Assembly: GCA_028691625.1 (NCBI GenBank)
Contig: JAQUYZ010000073.1
Span: 1-7,218, forward strand
Direction: 5' to 3'
Source: Eubacteriales bacterium
Lineage (GTDB): Bacteria > Bacillota > Clostridia > Peptostreptococcales > Anaerovoracaceae
Length of the DNA: 7,218 bases
The notes under the pieces were generated by a model. The model was not told the DNA's origin. It made no database searches and saw nothing but the letters and a program-made list of their open reading frames with translations. The position numbers and the translations under genes were made by a program. This document shows positions 1 through 5,752 of the stretch, one piece after another (position 1 is the first letter of the stretch; every line of letters begins with the position of its first letter).

Positions 1-323
1 CCGCAGACGATGATCAGCCATGCGATGTCTTCACTCATCATGACCTCCAGCAGAGATCCGCTGAATGCGCCCAGCGTATCACCCTGGATTACCATGATAA
101 AACCGATGATGGAAGACAGAGTAAGCGCTTCTAAAATACGCTTCGTGGCGAAGATGTAGAGGATCAGAAAAAATGCGGGGATCAATGCGGCCGGGCCGAA
201 ATCCGCCGGGTCATCAGGGAGTAACGTGGTCAATAAAAAGGCTGCAGCAATGATGATCAATACGATGATTAGTGACCTTCTGCCATTGAAGGTCTGTACC
301 TCAGATTGTAATTGTTTTAACAT
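1..323 (-). CDS. NhaC-type Na+/H+ antiporter, N-terminal part (cut by the window edge)
   Basis: The first 107 residues of a membrane protein are present; the remainder lies left of the window. The protein starts MLKQLQSEV, has a short basic stretch (GRR, residues 14-16), a membrane helix at about 18-34, a charged proline-rich turn (LPDDPADFG), and two further hydrophobic segments at about 47-62 and 66-82. The pattern PAALIPAFFLILYIFATKR, then a Gly-rich helix, a GDTLGAF-like segment and SEDIAWLIIV, matches the amino-terminal part of NhaC-family Na+/H+ antiporters, which exchange cytoplasmic Na+ for external protons. The start ATG (321-323) is supported by an excellent ribosome binding site. 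The gene lies downstream of a two-component system in the same direction but is separated from it by a terminator, so it probably has its own promoter. Family assignment rests on the N-terminus only; another ion transporter of the same superfamily is possible. Confidence 0.68.
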   Translation of the reverse strand, partial: MLKQLQSEVQTFNGRRSLIIVLIIIAAAFLLTTLLPDDPADFGPAALIPAFFLILYIFATKRILEALTLSSIIGFIMVIQGDTLGAFSGSLLEVMMSEDIAWLIIVC

Positions 324-328
324 TATAT

Positions 329-337
329 CCCTCCTTT
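329..337 (-). promoter_or_regulatory. Ribosome binding site of the NhaC-type gene
   Basis: Read on the minus strand, AAAGGAGGG is followed by five bases and then ATG. It is close to the perfect anti-16S complement and fixes the start of the antiporter gene. Confidence 0.85.
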
Positions 338-348
338 AAAATATTTTC

Positions 349-372
349 ATCATATTATTCTATGAATATGAT
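349..372. repeat. Inverted repeat upstream of the NhaC-type gene
   Basis: Perfect 8-bp arms ATCATATT (349-356) and AATATGAT (365-372) are separated by eight bases. On the minus strand the right half contains TAATAT, a possible -10 element, but no good -35 lies at the right distance, so the promoter is uncertain. The dyad could be an operator or a leader hairpin of the antiporter gene. The region is very AT-rich, so chance is a serious alternative. Confidence 0.3.
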
Positions 373-414
373 CATAAAAAAATAAAAGATCTAGTTGAAT
401 GGAATCAACAAATG

Positions 415-451
415 AAAAAGACCAATACAAAAGCAAAGCCCTGTATTGGTC
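415..451 (-). terminator. Intrinsic terminator of the histidine kinase-response regulator unit
   Basis: On the minus strand, GACCAATACA (451-442) pairs perfectly over 10 bp with TGTATTGGTC (429-420) across a 12-base loop and is followed directly by TTTTT (419-415). It lies about 45 bases past the stop codon of the response regulator and ends transcription before the antiporter gene. On the plus strand no T run follows, so it works in one direction only. Confidence 0.85.
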
Positions 452-494
452 CCTATTAAGCGAACAAAATGTTTTCTTATTAGTCTCCCAATTC

Positions 495-1226
495 TCACCT
501 GATAATCTGTAGTTCTATTTTATTGATATGACTTTCCAAGGAAACTTCAACGTGTTGAAATTTAACCCTTGAGCCTATTATCTCATGAACCAAATCGCAG
601 ATGACGTTTTCATTAATTGAGTAAAACAGTTTCCTATATTGTTCAATTATAATACTATTCTGACAATTGTCAAGCATGTTTTTCTCCATGGCGGTAATTG
701 CATCAAAGGCTTTGATTTCTATGGTATCGTAATCGATAAATACAAAAACACCGCTGGGTCCTTTCCCTGTCGCAGCCTTCAGGAAGGAGGTAAATTCCTT
801 TTTTATTCTGTCTTCAAGCTGCTTTCTTTTTTCTGTCTCAAAAATTTCTTCCGACTTTTGTTTGTGTGCGGCAAACGTTAAATACTCATTGATTGCCCCT
901 GTCAGTTCAACCGGGTCGATGGGTTTCAACAAATATTTATTAATCCCGATATCTACACTTTTTAATATCACTTCTACATCATCAACCGCAGAGGTAACAA
1001 TAACAAAAACCTCCGGAGCGATCTTTTTTACCTCCCTTATCATCTCAAGTCCGTCCATATTCGGCATATATAAGTCTACAATAATCAAATCCGGATTTTG
1101 TTCTTTAAAAACACTTAAACCGTCAAGACCGTCCACAGCCGTAAAAATCTTGCCGAACCGCCTTTTTAAGTATTTGCCCAGGGCTTCTCTTGCTTCAAAT
1201 TCATCTTCCACATATAGTATTTTCAT
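495..1226 (-). CDS. Response regulator with CheY-like receiver fused to a DUF2294/MpsC-like domain
   Basis: The protein has 243 residues. Residues 1-118 are a canonical receiver: acidic pair D8/E9 (ILYVEDEF), phospho-acceptor D51 in IIVDLYMPNMDG, T78 in VTS, and K101 in LLKP. A charged linker (about 119-140) follows. Residues about 141-242 then show the DUF2294/MpsC pattern: a GKGP motif at 154-157, a beta strand plus an acidic DYD, TAMEKNML, a long helix containing YRKLFYSINENVICDLVHEIIG, and a final strand pair. MpsC proteins are linked to the Na+-translocating, membrane-potential-generating Mps system of staphylococci; what the domain does as a receiver output is not known to me. There is no helix-turn-helix, so it probably does not bind DNA directly. 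The start at 1226 is chosen because MKILYVEDE is where receivers begin, GAGG lies nine bases upstream, and the kinase stop is one base away. An ATG at 1241 is less likely. Confidence 0.85.
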   Translation of the reverse strand: MKILYVEDEFEAREALGKYLKRRFGKIFTAVDGLDGLSVFKEQNPDLIIVDLYMPNMDGLEMIREVKKIAPEVFVIVTSAVDDVEVILKSVDIGINKYLLKPIDPVELTGAINEYLTFAAHKQKSEEIFETEKRKQLEDRIKKEFTSFLKAATGKGPSGVFVFIDYDTIEIKAFDAITAMEKNMLDNCQNSIIIEQYRKLFYSINENVICDLVHEIIGSRVKFQHVEVSLESHINKIELQIIR

Positions 1227-1227
1227 C

Positions 1228-3111
1228 TCAACAACCCTCATCCTTCGCCTTGACCGAGATTCTGCAGCAAACTCCCGAATCCACATTCTCCAATTCGATG
1301 CGGCCATTCATCCTCTGCTCTATAATTATTCTTGATATGTAAAGACCGATGCCGGTACCGTCTTTTTCATTTTTTGTGGTGAAATATGGTTCAAATATAT
1401 TCTCTAAAGTATTTTCCGGGATAGGATCTCCCCGATTTGTGATTTCAAGCAGAACAGTTCTGCCTGCAAGCCAGCCGCGTATTTGAATGAGCCTATGTTT
1501 CACATTGGATTCCAGTATGGCATCCCTCGCATTGTTCAGGACGTTAAACAAGACGTGGGAGAATTCATTTTGATAGCCCATAAGCGTTAATCCCTTGCCA
1601 ACTTCTACTTCGACCGCAATGCGATGGTACTTCAAGCTTGCTTCCATCAAATTCAAAGCAAGATCAACGGATTCCTTCAAATCAAATTCAGTGATTTCTC
1701 TGGTCGGTTTCAAAAAATCTGTAAAATCTTTAATTGTCTCCGACATATTCCTGACAATATGCATGAGCTTATCGATCGTAGACTTAAATTCCTCATCCGT
1801 CAGTTCTTTTAATTGATAATCCTCGTAAAGATTCAATAAAACCAGATTAATCGTGTTTAACGGCTGCTTCCATTGATGAGAGATATTTCCGACCATTTCA
1901 CCGATCTTGGCCTGCTTTGACTGATAGATCAGCAGGATATCTTTTTCCCGGTTCAGATCTGCTTCTTTTTTCATCTCTGATTGAATCGATAAAATTGCGT
2001 TATGAAACTCTCCGATATCATCCTTCCTATTCAGGAATTCCATCGGAATATCGTGGGTATAATCACCATGCTCCAAAAGCTTCAGCTGATCTGACGCATT
2101 CATGATCGGTTTTGAAAGTCTTCTTGAAAAGTAAACTCCAAAAATGACAGTGATTACAATACAAACCAGGGTTAATAAGGTCAGAACAAAAATCAACCCG
2201 CGCGTCGGTGAGAAAACCTCTTTCGTGGGCTGCGTGATACCGATAATCCAGCCGTTGGATAGCTTGCTGAAGGCCAGGATATATTCTTCATTAAAATCAG
2301 AGTAATGGAATACCCCGGAATCTTCCGCCGGAGGATATTTTTGTATTTGCTGTTCCCCTTCGGAATATCCTTCCTCGTTCAGATCGCTGCTGGAAACGAC
2401 CAGCCCTTTCTCATCATCATATAGGAAAGAACTGCTTCCCTCGTAAATCTTCATCGTCTTTACAATATCAATCGTATCCTCAGTGAGAATATCCGCCCCC
2501 GCCACGCCGATCAATATGCCGTCCACATAAACCGCTCTGGAATAGGAAAGCATTTCAAGGTTTACATCCGAATCAACATATGGGCCTGTCCAGGTTCCGT
2601 TCTTTTCCAGGATCGGCTGAAAATAATACTGCATGTTATCTGCAATCGGTTCCGTAAAATCCCGGGCGTTCAGGCTTAGGTCGGGCATGACTGCCTGTGG
2701 AATGCCTTCTTCATTAAATGCATACCATACCTCCTCCTGTGTGGGGAAGGTTAAGTCCGGATTGAAGGTAAAGTAAAGACCATAGGCGATATCAGAGTAC
2801 TGCAGCGTTTCTTTTATGATCCCGTTCAGATAGGTCTTATATCCCTTAAAATAAGTATCATCCTCTTGATGACGGGAGGGATCAAATGTAACAGATACAT
2901 TTGCCGCAAGAGAATCTACCAGGCTTTCTGTGTTCTTGAAATAAATGCTGAGCTGGTTGGAATATTTTTCGGATGCATAGGAAAGCATTTGCTCCACTTC
3001 TTCACTCATTACCGAAGAAGTCCGCTTTATGCTGACAACGAACAAAACCGTTGACGTTGTGATGGAGCAAATAATAATTGCAAGTAAGATTCTTAAACTT
3101 ATTTTCTTCAT
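1228..3111 (-). CDS. Membrane sensor histidine kinase (Cache-HAMP-HisKA-HATPase)
   Basis: The protein has 627 residues. A transmembrane helix spans about 6-28. An extracytoplasmic double-Cache-like sensor covers about 33-300, with the typical stretch WTGPYVDSD (174-182), then YSRAVYVDGILIGVAGADI. A second helix lies at about 305-328. HAMP covers about 329-383 and is followed by a coiled coil. The phospho-acceptor is H412 in NISHQWKQPLN. The ATPase domain shows the N box (FNVLNNARDAI, 522-532), the F box (FEPYFTTK, 573-580) and the glycine-rich G2 box (GTGIGL, 585-590). The G1 box reads ITNRGDPIP instead of the usual DxGxG, with Asn559 where Asp is usual. The kinase should autophosphorylate on H412 after sensing a small extracellular ligand and pass phosphate to D51 of the regulator encoded one base downstream (TGAGATG junction). 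The ATG at 3111 has only a weak GAAG ribosome binding site. The ligand cannot be told. Confidence 0.93.
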   Translation of the reverse strand: MKKISLRILLAIIICSITTSTVLFVVSIKRTSSVMSEEVEQMLSYASEKYSNQLSIYFKNTESLVDSLAANVSVTFDPSRHQEDDTYFKGYKTYLNGIIKETLQYSDIAYGLYFTFNPDLTFPTQEEVWYAFNEEGIPQAVMPDLSLNARDFTEPIADNMQYYFQPILEKNGTWTGPYVDSDVNLEMLSYSRAVYVDGILIGVAGADILTEDTIDIVKTMKIYEGSSSFLYDDEKGLVVSSSDLNEEGYSEGEQQIQKYPPAEDSGVFHYSDFNEEYILAFSKLSNGWIIGITQPTKEVFSPTRGLIFVLTLLTLVCIVITVIFGVYFSRRLSKPIMNASDQLKLLEHGDYTHDIPMEFLNRKDDIGEFHNAILSIQSEMKKEADLNREKDILLIYQSKQAKIGEMVGNISHQWKQPLNTINLVLLNLYEDYQLKELTDEEFKSTIDKLMHIVRNMSETIKDFTDFLKPTREITEFDLKESVDLALNLMEASLKYHRIAVEVEVGKGLTLMGYQNEFSHVLFNVLNNARDAILESNVKHRLIQIRGWLAGRTVLLEITNRGDPIPENTLENIFEPYFTTKNEKDGTGIGLYISRIIIEQRMNGRIELENVDSGVCCRISVKAKDEGC

Positions 3112-3139
3112 TTTCTTCAGCTTCAGTTCTTAATTAGAT

Positions 3140-3166
3140 CAATGAGATGATTCCTTGCTCTCATTG
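3140..3166. repeat. Inverted repeat in the kinase leader or promoter
   Basis: Perfect 8-bp arms CAATGAGA (3140-3147) and TCTCATTG (3159-3166) are separated by 11 bases. It lies just downstream of, or overlapping, the candidate kinase -10 elements on the minus strand. It could be an operator for autoregulation or an mRNA hairpin. There is no T run next to it on either strand, so it is not a terminator. Confidence 0.35.
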
Positions 3167-3201
3167 TAAGTTATTTTGTATCTGTTTGCAATCATTGTCA
3201 A
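3163..3201 (-). promoter_or_regulatory. Candidate sigma-A promoter(s) of the histidine kinase
   Basis: Two overlapping candidates can be read on the minus strand. One is TTGACA (3201-3196), a 17-base spacer, then CAAAAT (3178-3173). The other is TTGCAA (3191-3186), a 17-base spacer, then TACAAT (3168-3163). The first has a perfect -35, the second the better -10. Either would give a leader of about 45-60 bases before the ATG at 3111. Confidence 0.5.
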
Positions 3202-3213
3202 TTTGTTGACAAT
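3194..3213. promoter_or_regulatory. Palindromic operator-like site between the divergent genes
   Basis: ATTGTCAA (3194-3201) and TTGACAAT (3206-3213) form a perfect 8-bp dyad around TTTG. Each arm contains TTGACA on one strand (3206-3211 plus, 3201-3196 minus), so a protein bound here would cover the -35 of the kinase promoter and could affect the divergent eamA gene. Size and symmetry fit a dimeric repressor site, but no regulator gene of that kind is in the window. Confidence 0.4.
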
Positions 3214-3257
3214 ATCCCGGCCATTTAGAATTTAAAAAAGAAAAAACGGGGATTTTA

Positions 3258-3286
3258 ATGACAAAAACATGAAAAAATGCTATGGT
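3258..3286 (+). promoter_or_regulatory. Candidate promoter of the EamA transporter gene
   Basis: ATGACA (3258-3263), a 17-base spacer and TATGGT (3281-3286) preceded by TGC form an extended -10 type promoter. Transcription would start near 3293, giving a leader of about 35 bases. This argues against any translation start at 3277, which would fall inside the promoter. A further TTGACA at 3206 has no good -10 at 17 bases (AATTTA). Confidence 0.5.
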
Positions 3287-3327
3287 ATCTAAGTTGGACA
3301 AACAATGAGAGGAACGCATATAAAAGA

Positions 3328-4236
3328 ATGAACATATTTGAACGAAACGCACCCAAAATAGTAGTGATCGCTGTGATTGCCGCATCCTTTTCCGCCATAT
3401 TTGTCAGACTCATCGATGCCCCAGCTGTAGCAATCGGATTTTACCGGCTGACCTTCGCAATGCCGTTTTTTACAATTGCAGTGTTCGGATGGCACAGGAA
3501 AGAGCTCATGAGCATTTCCTTAAAGGACTTAGGTGGTTCTTTATTGGCCGGCCTGTTTCTGGCAGGACACTTCTTTTCCTGGTTTACGGCTTTGGGGCAT
3601 ACTACGGTGGCGAGCGCAACGATTATCTGTCTGATCCATCCAATCGTGATTCTGGTCATTACTGCATTGATCCTGAAAGAAAAAACAAACAGCAAGGCAG
3701 TGCTGGGTGTTCTTGTCGCCTTCGTCGGTGCAGCGATCATTTCCGGCGGTGATTATAGCTTATCCGGTGAAGCAATATTTGGGGACTTTATGGCCTTCCT
3801 GGGTGCGGTGTTCATGGCCCTGTATTTTCTGTCCGGCCGTAGATTCAGAAAAAATGTAAATGCTACAGTATATGTATTTTTAGTATTTGGAAGCTGTTGG
3901 GCAGTTTTTGCCATAGGAATGATAGGAACGGGAACCTCATTTACGGCATATTCAGCCACCGATTTTCTATGGCTTATCGTAATGACATTGGTCTGCCAGA
4001 TTGGAGCGCATGCTTTGTTTAACTGGTGCCTCGGATTTGTTTCACCTCTTTTCATCGCCACATGGGAAAACGGGGAAGCAATCATTGCGTCAACGCTTGC
4101 GGTCTTCCTTTTCTCTGAAATACCAACTCTTTGGCAAGTAATCGGAGGCGCTATCACCATTTGCGGTCTTCTTTACTATAATTATCACGATCTTGACAAC
4201 CAAAGGGGAGAAATACACGACCGAACCGGGTATTGA
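3328..4236 (+). CDS. EamA/DMT-family transporter
   Basis: The protein has 302 residues and about ten hydrophobic helices arranged as two EamA repeats, roughly 8-139 and 150-286, the usual layout and length of the drug/metabolite transporter superfamily. Visible family features are GFYRLTFA (37-44) in the second helix of repeat 1, the helix end ILKEK (115-119), and the second-repeat start GDFMAFLGAVFMALYFLSGR. The C-terminus is short and hydrophilic. Such proteins export or import small metabolites across the cytoplasmic membrane; the substrate cannot be read from sequence. The second repeat has TWENGEAIIAS where many members have LEPVFA, so it belongs to a divergent subgroup. The start at 3328 is preferred over an in-frame ATG at 3277; the nearest Shine-Dalgarno-like stretch, GAGAGGA (3307-3313), lies 14 bases upstream, longer than usual. 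The gene is divergent from the kinase gene and followed by the scpA promoter. Confidence 0.9.
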   Translation: MNIFERNAPKIVVIAVIAASFSAIFVRLIDAPAVAIGFYRLTFAMPFFTIAVFGWHRKELMSISLKDLGGSLLAGLFLAGHFFSWFTALGHTTVASATIICLIHPIVILVITALILKEKTNSKAVLGVLVAFVGAAIISGGDYSLSGEAIFGDFMAFLGAVFMALYFLSGRRFRKNVNATVYVFLVFGSCWAVFAIGMIGTGTSFTAYSATDFLWLIVMTLVCQIGAHALFNWCLGFVSPLFIATWENGEAIIASTLAVFLFSEIPTLWQVIGGAITICGLLYYNYHDLDNQRGEIHDRTGY

Positions 4237-4261
4237 ATGCGGCTATGCAATGTGTTAAAAT
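4233..4261 (+). promoter_or_regulatory. Promoter of the scpA operon, overlapping the eamA stop codon
   Basis: TTGAAT (4233-4238), a 17-base spacer and TAAAAT (4256-4261) preceded by TGT give an extended -10 sigma-A promoter. The -35 includes the TGA stop of the EamA gene. The leader would be about 54 bases and contains a small hairpin, AACCC-GAAG-GGGTT (4279-4292), with no T run, so it is not a terminator. Read-through from eamA is also possible. Confidence 0.65.
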
Positions 4262-4308
4262 TTAGTCCTGTGGATGAGAACCCGAAGGGGTTGTCCAATT
4301 TGATGCGC

Positions 4309-4315
4309 AGAGGAG
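4309..4315 (+). promoter_or_regulatory. Ribosome binding site of scpA
   Basis: AGAGGAG is followed by a six-base spacer and the ATG at 4322. It is strong and fixes the scpA start. Confidence 0.8.
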
Positions 4316-4321
4316 CGGTAT

Positions 4322-5107
4322 ATGTCATACAAGATCAAACTTGATATCTTTGAAGGACCTTTTGATTTGCTTGTGTATCTCATCGAGAATGCAAGGATGA
4401 GCGTCTACGATATCCATGTTTCGGAAATTACAAATCAATATATCAAGTACATCGAAGACATGAAAGCGCTGGACGTCAACCTGGCGACGGAATTTATGGT
4501 ATTGGCAGCGGCTCTCATTGAGATCAAGTCAAAGATGCTTCTCCCCAGAATGAAAGCGGACGGGGAAGGGCTTCTTGAGGAGGATCCGAGAACAGAGCTG
4601 GTTCAGAGAATCCTGGAATACAAGCGGTTCAAATCGGCGGCCGAGCTCTTGGAACTCCAGGAGGAACAAAGTCTGCGTATCTTTGAAAAACCGAAGGAAG
4701 ATCTGGCGCCGTACACCAGAGAAGCGGATGAATATCTGAATCTGGATCTAAACCAATTTGTTAAGGTGTTTCATCTATTCCTCGAGAAGAAGAAGCGGCT
4801 CGAAGAGATCAAAAAGAATTACTCGAGAGTGGAAAGACAGAAGATTTCCGTGGAATCGAGGGTTGAATATATCAGGAATCTGTTCCGGTTCAAAGGAAAA
4901 AAGAAATTGAACTTCAGAGAGCTTCTGACACCGGAAAGCAATCGCTATGAAGTGGTTCTGACCTTTGTTTCCATGCTTGAAATGATCCGGCAGAAGGCGG
5001 TTGTCGCAAGACAGAATGTGAATTTCGGAGAGATTTATCTGAGTCTCAATGAAAAGGATAAGAACAGCGGAAAAGGAAAACCGGAGGAAGGAGAAATCGT
5101 ATCATGA
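4322..5107 (+). CDS. scpA: Segregation and condensation protein A (kleisin)
   Basis: The protein has 261 residues, near the usual length of about 250. It is the kleisin subunit of the bacterial Smc-ScpAB condensin, which bridges the two Smc heads and recruits ScpB during chromosome compaction and segregation. The N-terminal kleisin signature is clear: YKIKLDIFEGPFDLLVYLIE, then MSVYDIHVSEITNQYIKYIE, then LATEFMVLAAALIEIKSKMLLPR (within about 1-80). The middle is highly charged and helical (KKKRLEEIKKNY). The C-terminus forms the winged helix that binds the second Smc head (about 185-245: RYEVVLTFVSMLEMIRQKAVV, then FGEIYL). It is followed by a basic low-complexity tail (KDKNSGKGK). Its stop overlaps the scpB start by four bases (ATGA), implying translational coupling. 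Confidence 0.97.
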   Translation: MSYKIKLDIFEGPFDLLVYLIENARMSVYDIHVSEITNQYIKYIEDMKALDVNLATEFMVLAAALIEIKSKMLLPRMKADGEGLLEEDPRTELVQRILEYKRFKSAAELLELQEEQSLRIFEKPKEDLAPYTREADEYLNLDLNQFVKVFHLFLEKKKRLEEIKKNYSRVERQKISVESRVEYIRNLFRFKGKKKLNFRELLTPESNRYEVVLTFVSMLEMIRQKAVVARQNVNFGEIYLSLNEKDKNSGKGKPEEGEIVS

Positions 5108-5694
5108 CCAGCAAGAAGACCATAAAATCAGCATTTGAATCAATGCTCTTCGTATGGGGCGAGCCTCTGGATGTCAAGATAGCCGCTGAGATTTTCAATA
5201 TGAACTGGAAAGACGCCTACGATTATTTCAAGGAGCTCCAGGCAGAATATGAACAAGAGGGCAGAGGGATTCTGATCCGTGAAATCGATAAAAGCTTTCA
5301 GTTTTGTACGAACATGGAGAACAGTGAATACATAGAGCGGTTGTGCACGCCGGTAAAGGAAAAGAGACTTTCTCAATCCGCATTGGAGGTGCTGGCGATT
5401 GTAGCATATAAACAACCTGTTACAAAGGGCGAGATCGAATCCATCCGCGGAATAAAATGCGACAGGGTGATCGAGGGACTCATGAAAAAGGATCTTATCG
5501 CGGAGGTTGGCAGATCAACCGGGATTGGACGGCCGATCCTCTATGGCACCACCCCTGTTTTTTTAAAGAATTTTGGATTTAAAGACCTGAAGGATTTGCC
5601 TGACATCGATGATATCGGCAGTGTCGTCCGCGAGGAAGAGGAGCCGGATGGGCTTGATCTGCAGCAGATATCCATTGATTTTATTAAAACATAA
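5104..5694 (+). CDS. scpB: Segregation and condensation protein B
   Basis: The protein has 196 residues, the usual length for ScpB. It forms a dimer that binds the central part of ScpA and stimulates the Smc complex. Two winged-helix domains are visible: about 1-82, starting IKSAFESMLFVWGEPLDVKIAAEIF and ending FQFCTN, and about 90-165, with LSQSALEVLAIVAYKQPVTKGEIESIRGIKCDRVIEGLMKKDLIAEVGR and then GRPILYGTTPVFLKNFGF, the most conserved block of the family. The family usually has a GVNSD-like turn where this protein has GIKCD. The C-terminal tail is acidic. The ribosome binding site GGAGGAAGGAG (5083-5093) sits inside the end of scpA, ten bases before the ATG. Confidence 0.97.
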   Translation: MTSKKTIKSAFESMLFVWGEPLDVKIAAEIFNMNWKDAYDYFKELQAEYEQEGRGILIREIDKSFQFCTNMENSEYIERLCTPVKEKRLSQSALEVLAIVAYKQPVTKGEIESIRGIKCDRVIEGLMKKDLIAEVGRSTGIGRPILYGTTPVFLKNFGFKDLKDLPDIDDIGSVVREEEEPDGLDLQQISIDFIKT

Positions 5695-5707
5695 TATTAC
5701 CAAGCAT

Positions 5708-5752
5708 ATCTCCTTTCGCTCAAACAAAAAATAGGGGCAAAGGAGATTTTTT
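5708..5752 (+). promoter_or_regulatory. Hairpin whose 3' arm is the dacF-like ribosome binding site, followed by a T run
   Basis: ATCTCCTTT (5708-5716) is perfectly complementary over 9 bp to AAAGGAGAT (5739-5747). The second arm contains the AAAGGAG ribosome binding site (5739-5745), and the T run 5747-5752 leads directly to the ATG at 5753. When folded, the RNA would hide the ribosome binding site and resemble a weak intrinsic terminator after scpB. The 22-base loop and three GC pairs make the stem weak, so an inspection-level call is all that can be given. Confidence 0.45.

Noticed and set aside
1224..1307. A longer response regulator starting at ATG 1307 or ATG 1241
   Set aside because: The extra N-terminus would lie inside the kinase gene. 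Receivers begin at the MKILYVEDE strand, and the ATG at 1226 has the proper ribosome binding site spacing and sits one base after the kinase stop.
862..1335. A 157-codon open frame on the plus strand opposite the response regulator
   Set aside because: It is the antisense shadow of the receiver-coding frame, is rich in Ser/Ile/Thr, and has no family resemblance or ribosome binding site.
3277..3327. An upstream ATG (3277) extending the EamA transporter by 17 residues
   Set aside because: No ribosome binding site precedes it, the added residues (MLWYLSWTNNERNAYKR) do not fit the family start, and the region overlaps a likely promoter.
4279..4292. AACCC-GAAG-GGGTT hairpin as a terminator of the EamA gene
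   Set aside because: There is no T run after it and it lies downstream of the scpA promoter, so it is more likely a leader structure or chance.
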